DNA of 19,313 nucleotides from NCBI GenBank assembly GCA_016932295.1, contig JAFGDC010000385.1, forward strand, positions 1-19,313. The letters are read 5' to 3'. The translations under genes and the position numbers were made by a program. Below are positions 7,457-15,598 of the stretch, piece after piece. The notes beneath the pieces are model-generated. The model made no database searches, was not told the DNA's origin, and worked only from the letters and a program-made list of their open reading frames with translations. Within the stretch, counting starts at the first letter, position 1; every line of letters begins with the position of its first letter. Source of the stretch: a candidate division CSSED10-310 bacterium. Its GTDB lineage: Bacteria; CSSED10-310; JAFGDC01.

Positions 7457-8464
7457 CTAAAGAATCTTGGCGATCTCGTCGCCCTCATCGGGATGAATGT
7501 AATCCCAGCCGGTCAGACGCTTGATACGAATCTGCTCGTGGCTTTCCACCACCTTGCCGATGATGGCGCTCTCGATACCCTCCTGCTTGTAACGATGCTG
7601 CAGACCCACCATCTGCTCGGCCGGAGCGACTACAAGCAGCGCGCCAGAGGCGATTAAGCGTAACGGATCCAGCCCGAAATAGCGGCACAATTCCACTGTT
7701 TCGGGAAACACGGGAATCTTTGATTCGTAGAGTTCCACACCCATATCAAGGCCGTTCATGAGTTCGAACACACCACCCAGCAGACCGCCCTCGGTGGGAT
7801 CATGCATGCCGTGGATGCCGCCGTATTTTACCGCCAGCTTCGCGTCCTTCACAATGGACAGACCCGGCTCATAAATAAAATTCACAGCCCGCTTGATAAG
7901 CTGATCCGTCAACTCCCTGGTGAGTTCTTCCTCTTTCATCCTGGCGATCATGGCAGTGCCTTCAATGGCAATCCCCTTGGTCAGGAGGATCAGGTCTCCG
8001 GAGCGAATCTTTCGCTTGTCCACCAAGGTTTTGTACGTGGCTTCTCCGAGCATGTGTCCCACCAGGATGGGACGATCCAGACCCTGTGTTACTTCCGTGT
8101 GCCCGCCAATGAGATTGATTCCCAGTTCTTTACAAGCGCTGATCACCTCCCCATGCAATCGTTCCACCATGGCCTGATCGGTACCCAGCTCGGGAAGCAG
8201 CGATGTCACCAACAGCCACCTGGGTTCTCCCCCCATGACCGCGATATCGTTGGCATTGATGTTGACCAGGTACCAGCCGAGATTCTCCTCCACCATGGTG
8301 ATGGGGTCTGATTTGGCGATGAGCAGCTTCTTGTCGAAATCCACCACCGCGGCATCTTCTCCGGGTCTTGGACCAATGATGACGCGCGGATCATCCACGC
8401 GGGTGCTGGAGATAATCTTCTCCAGGCATTCATAGGGTATCTTGCCAGGTGGGAATGATTTCAC
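7457..8464 (-). CDS. HypE/PurM (AIR synthase)-family ATP-binding protein
   Basis: A 335-residue cytoplasmic protein of the AIR-synthase-related superfamily (PurM, HypE, ThiL, SelD). The N-terminal domain shows GEDAAVVD (35-42), the metal/ATP-binding segment, and NINANDIAVMGGEP (68-81); GGHTEV lies at 120-125. The C-terminal domain shows HDPTEGGL (221-228) and LIASGALLVV. Sequence style is closest to HypE, but the C-terminus ends DEIAKIL and lacks the Pro-Arg-x-Cys tail that HypE needs to carry the thiocarboxamide for hydrogenase maturation. No other hyp or hydrogenase gene is present. It is thus better read as a HypE-like kinase or ligase of unknown substrate. The start is GTG 8464 with GGGGGAG seven bases upstream. 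It has its own promoter and is followed by the tldD promoter. Confidence 0.82.
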   Translation of the reverse strand: MKSFPPGKIPYECLEKIISSTRVDDPRVIIGPRPGEDAAVVDFDKKLLIAKSDPITMVEENLGWYLVNINANDIAVMGGEPRWLLVTSLLPELGTDQAMVERLHGEVISACKELGINLIGGHTEVTQGLDRPILVGHMLGEATYKTLVDKRKIRSGDLILLTKGIAIEGTAMIARMKEEELTRELTDQLIKRAVNFIYEPGLSIVKDAKLAVKYGGIHGMHDPTEGGLLGGVFELMNGLDMGVELYESKIPVFPETVELCRYFGLDPLRLIASGALLVVAPAEQMVGLQHRYKQEGIESAIIGKVVESHEQIRIKRLTGWDYIHPDEGDEIAKIL

Positions 8465-8573
8465 AATGATGCTCCCCCGTGCCAGCTCATGGCGGCTGAT
8501 CTGCGACCCGTTCCCACCGCTTTTTCACGATGGGCCGTGCGTATGGAATCTGTACCGGTCGAACGAGCAGTCT

Positions 8574-8602
8574 ATTATTGCGTACCAACCCAGGCATGGC
8601 AA
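8574..8602 (-). promoter_or_regulatory. Sigma70-like promoter of the HypE-like gene
   Basis: Minus-strand -35 TTGCCA (8602-8597; one mismatch) and -10 AATAAT (8579-8574; one mismatch) are separated by exactly 17 bases. The start would lie near 8567, giving a leader of about 100 nt before GTG 8464. Confidence 0.6.
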
Positions 8603-8611
8603 ACGTAAAAT

Positions 8612-8646
8612 GCGCCACCAGCATGGTCGGACCAGCCCGGTGGCGC
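8612..8646. repeat. Nested inverted repeat just upstream of the HypE-like promoter
   Basis: Perfect 8-bp arms GCGCCACC (8612-8619) and GGTGGCGC (8639-8646) enclose a second palindrome, TGGTC-G-GACCA (8624-8634). It lies about 10 bp upstream of the -35 box, where an activator or repressor could bind. The rest of 8465-8813 holds no convincing gene; short frames there have no ribosome site and one runs through the terminator. Confidence 0.4.
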
Positions 8647-8813
8647 GCGATCGGCAATTCGATCCCGGGTTGGATGCAGCACGCTGCCGGTTCCTCAGGT
8701 GCCGGTTTTCGCCGTATACGGATGCACCTTTCAAGGCGGGATACCTTTCAATTACACGCCTGGCACTCGAAATCCGGGCATCCCGACACCGGCCATCTCG
8801 ATGCGTTACAGGT

Positions 8814-8842
8814 AAAAAAAGGGCGGCGGTGCCGCCCTTTTT
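8814..8842 (-). terminator. Intrinsic terminator of the subtilase gene
   Basis: On the minus strand an A run leads into GGGCGGC, a 3-nt loop, GCCGCCC and then seven T residues. The A/T tracts extend the stem, and the element begins 14 nt after the stop of the subtilase. It is a textbook rho-independent terminator and, being A/T-flanked on both sides, could also work in the other direction. Confidence 0.9.
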
Positions 8843-8856
8843 CATGAGTCTGATCC

Positions 8857-9192
8857 TCAGTCGTGATAATCGAATGGACAGTAACCATACTCGCCGATGA
8901 GGTGGTAGGTACCGGGTTCCAGCATTGCCACCCAGATCGCGATATCATCCGCCGCACCGCCGCCGGGCGGCCAGATGAAATCGAGTATGGTGGCGGTCAG
9001 GCAGTCACAGGCCGGAATACTCCAGACGGCGAAATCCATATCAATGCTCCACGAGGGCCAGAACCAGTAGCTTCCGAACACATCCAGGATGACGTACACC
9101 TCCGCAGTGAAGCTGTTATTGCCGCCATTGCACATTGAAACGGTCATCGTGAACTGATCGCCGGGCACGAACACACTCTGACTGATTTCGCA
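8857..9192 (-). other. C-terminal tail domain of the subtilase, also present in the redoxin
   Basis: Residues 1505-1615 of the protease form a compact beta-rich domain after the Thr/Pro linker. The core motif is VILDVFGSYWFWPSWS, followed by FIWPPGGG. The redoxin at 17611-18564 has VLDVYGLYFFYPAWS and FSWPPVDG in the same order and spacing. In this copy several cysteines (C1505, C1525, C1566, C1568, C1609) suggest disulfides; the redoxin copy has none. Confidence 0.8.
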
Positions 9193-12100
9193 GAAGGCGC
9201 CGGTGGTTGGACAAGACGGTGTGGCGGTAACAATCGGCGTCCGGGTACAAGGCACACTCGTGAACGTGGGAGGAATGATCGGAGTGGGAGTGACGGTCGC
9301 CGGTGCACTTGAGTCCGCCCAAACCTCGATGTCGTCGAGATTCCAGCCGCAATACGCGTCATTCCCGTTAGCACTCCCCATGACCCACCGCAGGTAGACG
9401 GTTGGCTGCCCGTCGGCGACAGCGGAGATATCGTAGACCCGGGATGTCCATGATTGATCGTCGATCGTAGCGCCCGTATGCGTCCAGAGATCGGTCCAGG
9501 TGGTGCCGTTCGTGGAGATCCGGACCGCAGCATGATCATACTGGGCGGATTCGACACCCAGCCACCGCATGAACCGCAGTTCGGTGTCAATGAAGGAGGA
9601 GCAGTCGAGCACAGTGGTGGTAAGCTGTTCCTCGCTCATGCCGTTGGCGTATTCACCATTCAGGTTATAACCATACACCGCGGGGCCGTTGTAACCAGCG
9701 GACGGATCGCCGCCCTGGCCGGCTGGCACACCCCACTCCCATTCACCAGTTCCCGTCCATCCGGGATCGCTATCCATGTTCCAGAAATATCGACGGGAGA
9801 AACTGGACGTGGTCACTTCAACCTGGAACGGCACGGCCGTCGCGTAGCCCCCGGTCTCGCTCACCGCCAGCAGGAAGTTCACCACTGTTCCGTTTGGTGT
9901 GAATGGAGAAGCGTTGACAGTGAAATGCGGCGCCTGGCTGAACCCCTGCTCACCAGGACCGATGGAACCGAAATCCGCGCTGTTGTCGGAAATGCTGATA
10001 TACGCCGAGTGATCAGATGACAGCACCGCCGTGATCCCATCCGCTGCGTCGCTACCCGTATTGCCAATGGTGACCGGAATAATGACCGTTTCACCGGGAT
10101 CGAAATTGCCGTCCATGTCGCCGTTGTCCATCAACTGGTGCGATACATACTCAATCGAAGGCGCCAGGATGAAATCCGTGAAACCGGTATCACCCTGGCC
10201 CTGGTCGCATTGCCAGTGAAGCGTGAAATCAACCGCCGATTGATTGGGGACCTCGGTTGATACGGCGACTGTGAAATGGGGAGCGATAGAGTTCCCGGTC
10301 TGATTCTGAGGAATGTCCTGGAAAACCGCCTCGCCGTCGAGAACCGTGATGTACGGGCTGGAACTGCTGAGCATACCGGTGATATTCGTGGCATCCATTC
10401 CAAGGTTCTCCAGGGTGACCTGCAACCCGACCGTCTCCCCGGCATCCATGTCGCCATCTGCGTCACCGATGCTGTCATCCACGGCATGGCTCTCGTACAT
10501 GAGGTCGGGAGTGTTGCAGGGAGCCTCATACGAGATCTTGACGTCGTCGATGTTCCAGCCGCAGTAGATCACGCTGGAGTCAGTGGTGCCCATGGTCCAG
10601 CGCAGGTATACGGCAGGCTGCCCGTCGGCATAGGTGGACAGATCGTACTCCTGGCATACCCAGGCGCCGTCGGAAATGGATTCCGTCCCGTTGGCGAACA
10701 GATTGGTCCAGGTGGAGCCGTTGGTGGAAATACTCAGGTAGGCATGATCCCAGGAGCTGTTCTCGACGCCCAGCCAGCGGTAGTAGGTGAGCGTGGTGCC
10801 GGTAGCGCCGGAGCAGTCGAAAGACGGCGTGGTGAGATGGTACGCCGGCATGTTGTTGCTATAATCGCCGGACAGGTTGTAGCCGTAAACAGACGTACCG
10901 GTGTAACCGGAGGTGGGATCGGGATCGCCGTAGTAACCACCGCCGCCAATGGGCTGTCCCCATGCCCAGGAACCACCGGAGATGGTCCAGCCGGGGTTGG
11001 TATCCATGCTCTCCTCAAAAAGGATGAATACGGCCAGAGTGGTGAACCCGTAGTATACGCCGCCATTGTCGTCGGTGACCTCGTTGCCGGCAGCATCCGT
11101 GCTGGTGACACTGAAGCGATAAAGCACGCAATCATCCAGATCGGTGAGGGTGATGCGGTGAGCGGTAGTAAACGTCTCATCGGTCGCGGTGTGCGCCGGC
11201 GGCACGGCATCCCCGTACGTCACGGTGGAATCGGCCGCCTCATCGGTGGTCCAACTGATGGTGACACTCGATGAGGTCACCCCGCTGACAAGAACGCCGC
11301 TGATCTGGGGGGCCAGGCAATCGATTTCAGCCACATCGGTTTTCGGTACATTGACCCCGCCATGGCCGTCGTCCGCATCGATATAGGTCACGGTCACCGA
11401 GTCACCGTCAACCACCTGTATCTCGCCGGCTCCGGGTATACCGGTGGTGAAGGTCACCATGCCTTCGAAAATGCCGGAACTGGGGCCGCTTTCCGTCAGT
11501 GTTACCGTTTCACCAGTCGGATCAGTCGTGCTCACCACCGTGACATCCTGCATTCCCTGACCACCCAGGTCCGCATCGGACACGACGATCGCCGCGGTCC
11601 CATCGCACGCATACCTGCCGCTGTCGAAGCTCACCACACCGTCGGAAAAGCTGAGGGGGCCGGAGATAACAAGCGCGTACGGCTGCGGTCCCTGCGGTAT
11701 GTTGAACGCATTGATGGTGATGGTATAGGCGCCTACCGGTGGATTGTCTAGCTGGACGCACTCGATGTTGTTGAGCCGATCCGCCGAACCGCCCGGTACC
11801 GAGCCGCCGCCGCTGTAGTGGTTGCCAAGATATGTCTGTTGACCGCTCACAGTGAGATCCAGATCATTCACCAGGTTGATGCTTGCGGCGGGCGTGGATG
11901 GATAATCGGACCAAACCAGGGTGATCTCCAGGGGTTCGTCCGACGCGTTCACCGCCACCACATACTGGACCTGCTGGCCAGTGCTCAGACCGTCACTATT
12001 GTCATCCACGAACAACAAGCGCTGATCATTGAAGAAAAAGAGCGTCGTATCCAGGGTCACACGGCCCCAGCCCTGCCCCATGGAAGGGATATCCGCATGC

Positions 12101-13704
12101 CCGGCACCCGAATCGGCGGTGTACGTGCCTGTCATGTTGACGCCGCTGTTGACGAGCACCGCCTTGACCAAGGCCGAACTGGGCTCGAATGCAAAACCGG
12201 GATCAGCCGTTCCCAGCGGGTAAAAACCTTGCATGAAGTAATCACGCACCAACGCCGCGGAGCCGGCCACACCTGGCGTTGCCATACTGGTGCCGCTGCC
12301 GGAAAGGGTACTGCAATTGAAGGAACCGGTGTTACTGTCGTTGGAGGCGGAATAGATATCGCCGCCGGGCAGGGTGATATCCGGCTTGATACGACCGTCA
12401 TCGGTGGGTCCATGGCTCGAGAAATACATATTGTTTTCGGGCTGACTGGCACCGCTCTCGGTAGCGCCGACAGTCACCACGTTCTTGGCGGTGCCGGGCG
12501 CTCTGATTGTGTCGCTGCCGGCGCCGTCATTACCCGCTGCATACACGATACTATAGTCAGGGTTGTCCCAGATGAATTGATCAACCTCCTGGGAATCATC
12601 ATGATACACACCATGGACACTGGGCCATCCCCAACTGTTGGAATGTACCCTGCCGCCGATGTCATACACTTCCTGATGCGCATCATACTCACCGTCGGGC
12701 GGGTACACGTCCCAACCGTCACCGTAGTCCTGCACAATCAGTTTTGCCATATAGGCAATGCCGTCCCCGGTGTTCTCTCCGCCTGGCGTTGCGAAATCAT
12801 TACCGGCGATGGTGCCGGCGGTATGGGTGCCATGCCCCTGTGTGTCATAGCTGTTGGCATAGGAGGAGGGACCGACATACGCGACGATTTTGCGTTGATT
12901 GTAGTTGGGCGGCTGATTGACCTGGATCAAACCCTGGCCGGCATCATAGAAGTAGCACATGTCGGCATCCACACCGGTATCCATCACGCCGACAAGCTGA
13001 CCTTCCCCACGTACGCCGTTGTCATACAACGGTTTGAGACCACCCCCGTAGGGACCTGACTGACAAATGTACCGAGTATAATCGTTGCACAATTTATAAA
13101 CGGGTCGGCGCTGCACCCACTCCACCTCGGGCAGCATGGCCAGACTCCTGGAGACCTCCGCCACCTTCAAGCCCTTGATCTCGAAAGAGATGCGACGGCG
13201 ATGAGGATTGTCAGCATGGTCGATGATTGTCCCTCCCGCCGCGCGAATGATGGCGCGGGCGGTCTCGACCGATTCGCCGCCGAACAGGGTGACGCGGATC
13301 GGCACAAGCGCGGCGGCATCCATCCTCAGAAGTTCCAGATCAATCTTGCAGTAGGGTTGGTACAGAGCCACCATGTCCACTCCGTAAAGGGAACGCGCCT
13401 TGTTAAGCTGCATGGTATCCAGCCGCGCCAGGTAGGCATCGTGTGGCAGGTAGCCGACAATCGCCACCCCCAGTCGCTCGAGTGATTCCTTCGCGACGGG
13501 TGTGATACGGCCGGAAAAATGCACGATGTAATAGCCCGACTCCTCCTCGGTCAGCAACCAGTCGGAGGGTATGTCATCCCAACCGCCGGCCCGCAGCGTG
13601 GCGTTGTTCAGGACAACCGTGCACCGATCCATTCCGGTTGCGCCGGCGCCACACAGCATCGACAGACAGACGGTGATTGCAGAAATTATCAGGAATTGTT
13701 TCAC
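8857..13704 (-). CDS. Secreted multidomain subtilase (S8, KP-43-like) with a C-terminal linker and shared tail domain
   Basis: A 1615-residue exported serine protease. Residues 1-23 are a signal peptide (short basic start, hydrophobic core, GAGA-TG cleavage region); 24-200 look like a propeptide. The catalytic triad is D242 (VMDTG), H291 (GHGTH) and S473 (GTSMATP), with oxyanion N392 (AAGND). A jelly-roll like that of KP-43 proteases follows (about 555-680). Next come a beta module (685-797), an FnIII-like module (798-888), a lectin/MAM-like module (893-1058), two CARDB-like modules with GDxDGxxDxGE loops (1065-1180, 1181-1297), and a second copy of the MAM-like module (1305-1462). A Thr/Pro linker (1467-1503) leads to a tail domain (1505-1615). 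GTG 13704 is chosen as start because GGGAGGA sits five bases upstream and the signal peptide then begins at residue 1; an ATG 16 codons upstream has no such site. It is probably monocistronic, with its own terminator. Confidence 0.93.
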   Translation of the reverse strand: MKQFLIISAITVCLSMLCGAGATGMDRCTVVLNNATLRAGGWDDIPSDWLLTEEESGYYIVHFSGRITPVAKESLERLGVAIVGYLPHDAYLARLDTMQLNKARSLYGVDMVALYQPYCKIDLELLRMDAAALVPIRVTLFGGESVETARAIIRAAGGTIIDHADNPHRRRISFEIKGLKVAEVSRSLAMLPEVEWVQRRPVYKLCNDYTRYICQSGPYGGGLKPLYDNGVRGEGQLVGVMDTGVDADMCYFYDAGQGLIQVNQPPNYNQRKIVAYVGPSSYANSYDTQGHGTHTAGTIAGNDFATPGGENTGDGIAYMAKLIVQDYGDGWDVYPPDGEYDAHQEVYDIGGRVHSNSWGWPSVHGVYHDDSQEVDQFIWDNPDYSIVYAAGNDGAGSDTIRAPGTAKNVVTVGATESGASQPENNMYFSSHGPTDDGRIKPDITLPGGDIYSASNDSNTGSFNCSTLSGSGTSMATPGVAGSAALVRDYFMQGFYPLGTADPGFAFEPSSALVKAVLVNSGVNMTGTYTADSGAGHADIPSMGQGWGRVTLDTTLFFFNDQRLLFVDDNSDGLSTGQQVQYVVAVNASDEPLEITLVWSDYPSTPAASINLVNDLDLTVSGQQTYLGNHYSGGGSVPGGSADRLNNIECVQLDNPPVGAYTITINAFNIPQGPQPYALVISGPLSFSDGVVSFDSGRYACDGTAAIVVSDADLGGQGMQDVTVVSTTDPTGETVTLTESGPSSGIFEGMVTFTTGIPGAGEIQVVDGDSVTVTYIDADDGHGGVNVPKTDVAEIDCLAPQISGVLVSGVTSSSVTISWTTDEAADSTVTYGDAVPPAHTATDETFTTAHRITLTDLDDCVLYRFSVTSTDAAGNEVTDDNGGVYYGFTTLAVFILFEESMDTNPGWTISGGSWAWGQPIGGGGYYGDPDPTSGYTGTSVYGYNLSGDYSNNMPAYHLTTPSFDCSGATGTTLTYYRWLGVENSSWDHAYLSISTNGSTWTNLFANGTESISDGAWVCQEYDLSTYADGQPAVYLRWTMGTTDSSVIYCGWNIDDVKISYEAPCNTPDLMYESHAVDDSIGDADGDMDAGETVGLQVTLENLGMDATNITGMLSSSSPYITVLDGEAVFQDIPQNQTGNSIAPHFTVAVSTEVPNQSAVDFTLHWQCDQGQGDTGFTDFILAPSIEYVSHQLMDNGDMDGNFDPGETVIIPVTIGNTGSDAADGITAVLSSDHSAYISISDNSADFGSIGPGEQGFSQAPHFTVNASPFTPNGTVVNFLLAVSETGGYATAVPFQVEVTTSSFSRRYFWNMDSDPGWTGTGEWEWGVPAGQGGDPSAGYNGPAVYGYNLNGEYANGMSEEQLTTTVLDCSSFIDTELRFMRWLGVESAQYDHAAVRISTNGTTWTDLWTHTGATIDDQSWTSRVYDISAVADGQPTVYLRWVMGSANGNDAYCGWNLDDIEVWADSSAPATVTPTPIIPPTFTSVPCTRTPIVTATPSCPTTGAFCEISQSVFVPGDQFTMTVSMCNGGNNSFTAEVYVILDVFGSYWFWPSWSIDMDFAVWSIPACDCLTATILDFIWPPGGGAADDIAIWVAMLEPGTYHLIGEYGYCPFDYHD
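9319..9798 (-). repeat. Second copy of the lectin/MAM-like module in the subtilase
   Basis: Residues about 1303-1462. It matches the first copy through GW-T, VYGYNL-G-Y-N-M, LTT, DCS, RWLGVE, DHA, ISTNG-TWT, DGQP-VYLRW-MG and YCGWN-DD. The similarity is close enough to indicate internal duplication rather than two independent acquisitions. Confidence 0.75.
10531..11028 (-). repeat. First copy of the lectin/MAM-like module in the subtilase
   Basis: Residues about 893-1058, ending in YCGWNIDDVKI. Such jelly-roll modules in secreted proteins usually bind carbohydrate or proteins. The pair brackets two CARDB-like domains. Confidence 0.75.
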
Positions 13705-13794
13705 CTTATCCTCCCATGAAAACCACTGATAGCGGCCTGGCACGACACACACAAACCTTGCGTATCATCACCACTCTACTTTATTCCGTAGGTA

Positions 13795-13824
13795 TTCGTA
13801 TCAAGTCCGTCGCGCGGAAGTCAA
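13795..13824 (-). promoter_or_regulatory. Tentative promoter of the subtilase gene
   Basis: A minus-strand -35 TTGACT (13824-13819) lies 18 bases from a poor -10 TACGAA (13800-13795). Only the -35 is convincing. It is the best candidate found in the 253-nt divergent gap 13705-13957. Confidence 0.25.
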
Positions 13825-13858
13825 CTATCACGCAAGAGTCCGTCACATCGGTTCGATA

Positions 13859-13895
13859 TCCGATTACTCCACCAGAAACCCCGTCGGTAATCGGA
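13859..13895. repeat. 9-bp inverted repeat in the divergent intergenic region
   Basis: Perfect arms TCCGATTAC (13859-13867) and GTAATCGGA (13887-13895) are separated by 19 nt. It lies between the protease and the small membrane-protein gene and could be a regulator site for either, or a boundary element. No T tract follows on either strand. Confidence 0.4.
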
Positions 13896-13921
13896 ACGTA
13901 TCCAGAAACACACCAGCCTGC

Positions 13922-13937
13922 TATGGTATAAACCATA
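13922..13937 (+). promoter_or_regulatory. Extended -10 promoter inside a short inverted repeat, for the small membrane protein
   Basis: TGG followed by TATAAA (13924-13932) is an extended -10 element; no good -35 is present, as is common for this class. The start would be near 13939, leaving a short leader before the GGAGG at 13948-13952. The element lies within TATGGT-ATAA-ACCATA (13922-13937), a perfect 6-bp inverted repeat that a repressor could recognise. Confidence 0.45.
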
Positions 13938-13957
13938 CAACTATCGTGGAGGTCTGC

Positions 13958-14248
13958 ATGGAAATCGCCATGGTCATCATCGTCGTGATCGCGGTTACCG
14001 CTGTCCTGACTTTCGTCCAGATGAAAAGGCGACAATCCGAATGGATCGGTACCGTGGAAAAAAAAACTCACAAATCCTTCGAGGAGAACGACGGCACCCT
14101 GCGCGAGGAGTATCTGGTCGTCTTCAGCACCGACGCCGGCAAGAAAATCAAACTGCGCCTGAATGAATCATGGTTCGAGAAATACGAGGAAGGATTCCGC
14201 TACCACAAGCGATCGGGGGAGGACTTCCCCATCCCGATCGATGAGTGA
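13958..14248 (+). CDS. Small single-pass membrane protein of unknown function
   Basis: A 96-residue protein with one N-terminal hydrophobic helix (about 2-20), then a basic stop-transfer MKRRQ and a charged soluble domain of about 70 residues. That domain has alternating beta-like segments (WIGTVEKKT, EEYLVVFSTDAG, KKIKLRLNESW) and ends EDFPIPIDE. Its layout resembles small bacterial membrane-anchored domains of the DUF2500 type, but I would not assign it to that family without a profile search. ATG 13958 is chosen over GTG 13946 because GGAGG lies five bases before it. It is divergent from the secreted subtilase and convergent with zur, so it is likely monocistronic. Confidence 0.8.
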   Translation: MEIAMVIIVVIAVTAVLTFVQMKRRQSEWIGTVEKKTHKSFEENDGTLREEYLVVFSTDAGKKIKLRLNESWFEKYEEGFRYHKRSGEDFPIPIDE

Positions 14249-14327
14249 AGGCGATTGCGGCAGGTCTTGCGTAGTGTTCCATTGTGGCAAATCCGGCCGA
14301 CAACGGGCGCTTTCTCCACGCGGCGAG

Positions 14328-14765
14328 TCACTCTCTCCCGGACCCGTTGACGCTACATGCGCGACACACGCCGTCCAGCCGCAATTCCACGCGGTGTACC
14401 GATCCGGGCACCTCGCCGGCGAGCTGTTCGAGAACCGCCGCCACCACCGCGGTGGAAATGCATGTCATCGTACCGCATCGAACACAATAGAAATGCGGAT
14501 GGGCATGGTGTACACGGGCCGTGCTGAGACCGTATCGGAAAGAGCGATCGCCGGAACTGATCCTGTCCACCAGGTCATGGGTCACCAGCAGTTCCAGGAT
14601 GCGATACACGGTCACCCGATCGATGCCGCCTGTTCTGCCAACGGCGAGCCGCACTTCGGCGGCGGTCAGCGGGTGAGCGCTTTCATCCAAGACCCGCAGC
14701 ACAGCCAGGCGGTGAGGAGTCGCCGTCACGTCATGAGCGGCAAGCAGACCGTGGTGGCGGCTCAC
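14328..14765 (-). CDS. zur: Zur: Fur-family zinc uptake regulator
   Basis: A 145-residue Fur-superfamily repressor. The winged-helix part covers residues 1-80, with TPHRLAVLRVL (16-26) and recognition-helix region DRVTVYRILELL (49-60). The dimerisation part has the metal motif HHAHPHFYCVRCG (86-98) and a structural zinc site C94/C97 with C134/C137. It would repress zinc-uptake genes when zinc is replete. Its position as last gene behind znuA-znuC-znuB argues for Zur rather than Fur or PerR, though this is inference from context. The frame is open far upstream, but GTG 14765 overlaps the znuB stop by four bases (GTGA) with GGAG seven bases upstream, and gives the normal family length. Probably autoregulated through the palindrome before znuA. 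Confidence 0.9.
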   Translation of the reverse strand: MSRHHGLLAAHDVTATPHRLAVLRVLDESAHPLTAAEVRLAVGRTGGIDRVTVYRILELLVTHDLVDRISSGDRSFRYGLSTARVHHAHPHFYCVRCGTMTCISTAVVAAVLEQLAGEVPGSVHRVELRLDGVCRACSVNGSGRE

Positions 14766-15598
14766 GCCGGCGCTCCGGTGCGACGCCCCTGGAAATGACC
14801 GTGCACCCGCTCTCCGATGAGGAAGATGAAGAATCCGGCGCCAGCGGTCAAGATAATGGCAGCTCCGGAGGTCAGATTGAACGTATATGCCAGGGTCAGG
14901 CCGGCAAGGGTGAAGACGAGGTTGAACAGCGTCGACCAGGCCATCATGGCGGCCAGCGAAGCGGAAAATTTCTCCGCCATGAAGGGGGATATGGTAAGCA
15001 GCGCGATGACCAGGATGAGCCCAACCGTCTGGATGACCATCACCACCGAAAGAGCAATCAATACCATAAGCAGAAGGTACAGCGCGCGTACCGGCACACC
15101 CCTGATACGGGCGAACTCCGCGTCGTATGAAATCGCCACGAATTCTTTGTAAAACAGTGCCATTGACGCAATTATCATCAGATCCACGCCGAGCATGAGC
15201 AGGAGATCGGTTCTCGGGACCGTCAGGATGCTCCCGAAGAGATAACTCATCAAATCCACATTGTATCCCGGGGTCAGATCCAGGAGAACGATCCCCAGCG
15301 CCATGCCCACCGCCCAAATGACGCCGATGATAGTATCGGCCCGCTCCCTGGCACGCAGACTGACGACGGCCATCACGAGCGCCGCGGCCAGAGAGAAGAA
15401 CGCGATGCCCAGGAGCGGCGCCAACCCGAGAAAAAAGGCCAGGCCCACACCACCATATGCGGCATGGGCGATTCCTCCGGAGATGAAGACGATCCGGTTG
15501 ACGACCACCAACGTGCCGAGGATGCCACATGCCACCGCCGCCAATATACCTGCGGCCACCGCGTTGCGCATGAATTCGAAAGTCAATGCCTCGATCAT
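14762..15598 (-). CDS. znuB: ZnuB-type permease of a zinc/manganese ABC importer
   Basis: A 278-residue inner-membrane protein of the ABC-3 family, with about eight or nine hydrophobic segments spread from residue 12 to 265. Family segments include NRIVFISGGIAHAAYGGVG near the N-terminus and EFARIRGVPVRALYLLLM before a hydrophobic block containing QTVGLILV. It forms the membrane channel with the ZnuC ATPase. The frame continues 22 codons upstream, but ATG 15598 overlaps the znuC stop (ATGA) and has GAGG seven bases ahead, so it is preferred. The C-terminus ends in a basic cytoplasmic tail. Confidence 0.93.
   Translation of the reverse strand: MIEALTFEFMRNAVAAGILAAVACGILGTLVVVNRIVFISGGIAHAAYGGVGLAFFLGLAPLLGIAFFSLAAALVMAVVSLRARERADTIIGVIWAVGMALGIVLLDLTPGYNVDLMSYLFGSILTVPRTDLLLMLGVDLMIIASMALFYKEFVAISYDAEFARIRGVPVRALYLLLMVLIALSVVMVIQTVGLILVIALLTISPFMAEKFSASLAAMMAWSTLFNLVFTLAGLTLAYTFNLTSGAAIILTAGAGFFIFLIGERVHGHFQGRRTGAPA

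Noticed and set aside
8640..8700. A TTCGATCCC stretch resembling a tRNA T-loop
   Set aside because: The flanking bases do not pair into a T-stem, and no anticodon or acceptor stem can be formed.
8442..8900. Several 100-150 codon frames in the gap before the subtilase terminator
   Set aside because: None has a ribosome site, the translations look random, and they run through the intrinsic terminator and the subtilase end.
11818..13059. A 413-codon open frame on the plus strand opposite the subtilase
   Set aside because: It is antisense to the catalytic domain, whose triad and signal peptide are unmistakable. Its translation is compositionally odd, rich in His/Gly/Ile, with no ribosome site or domain.
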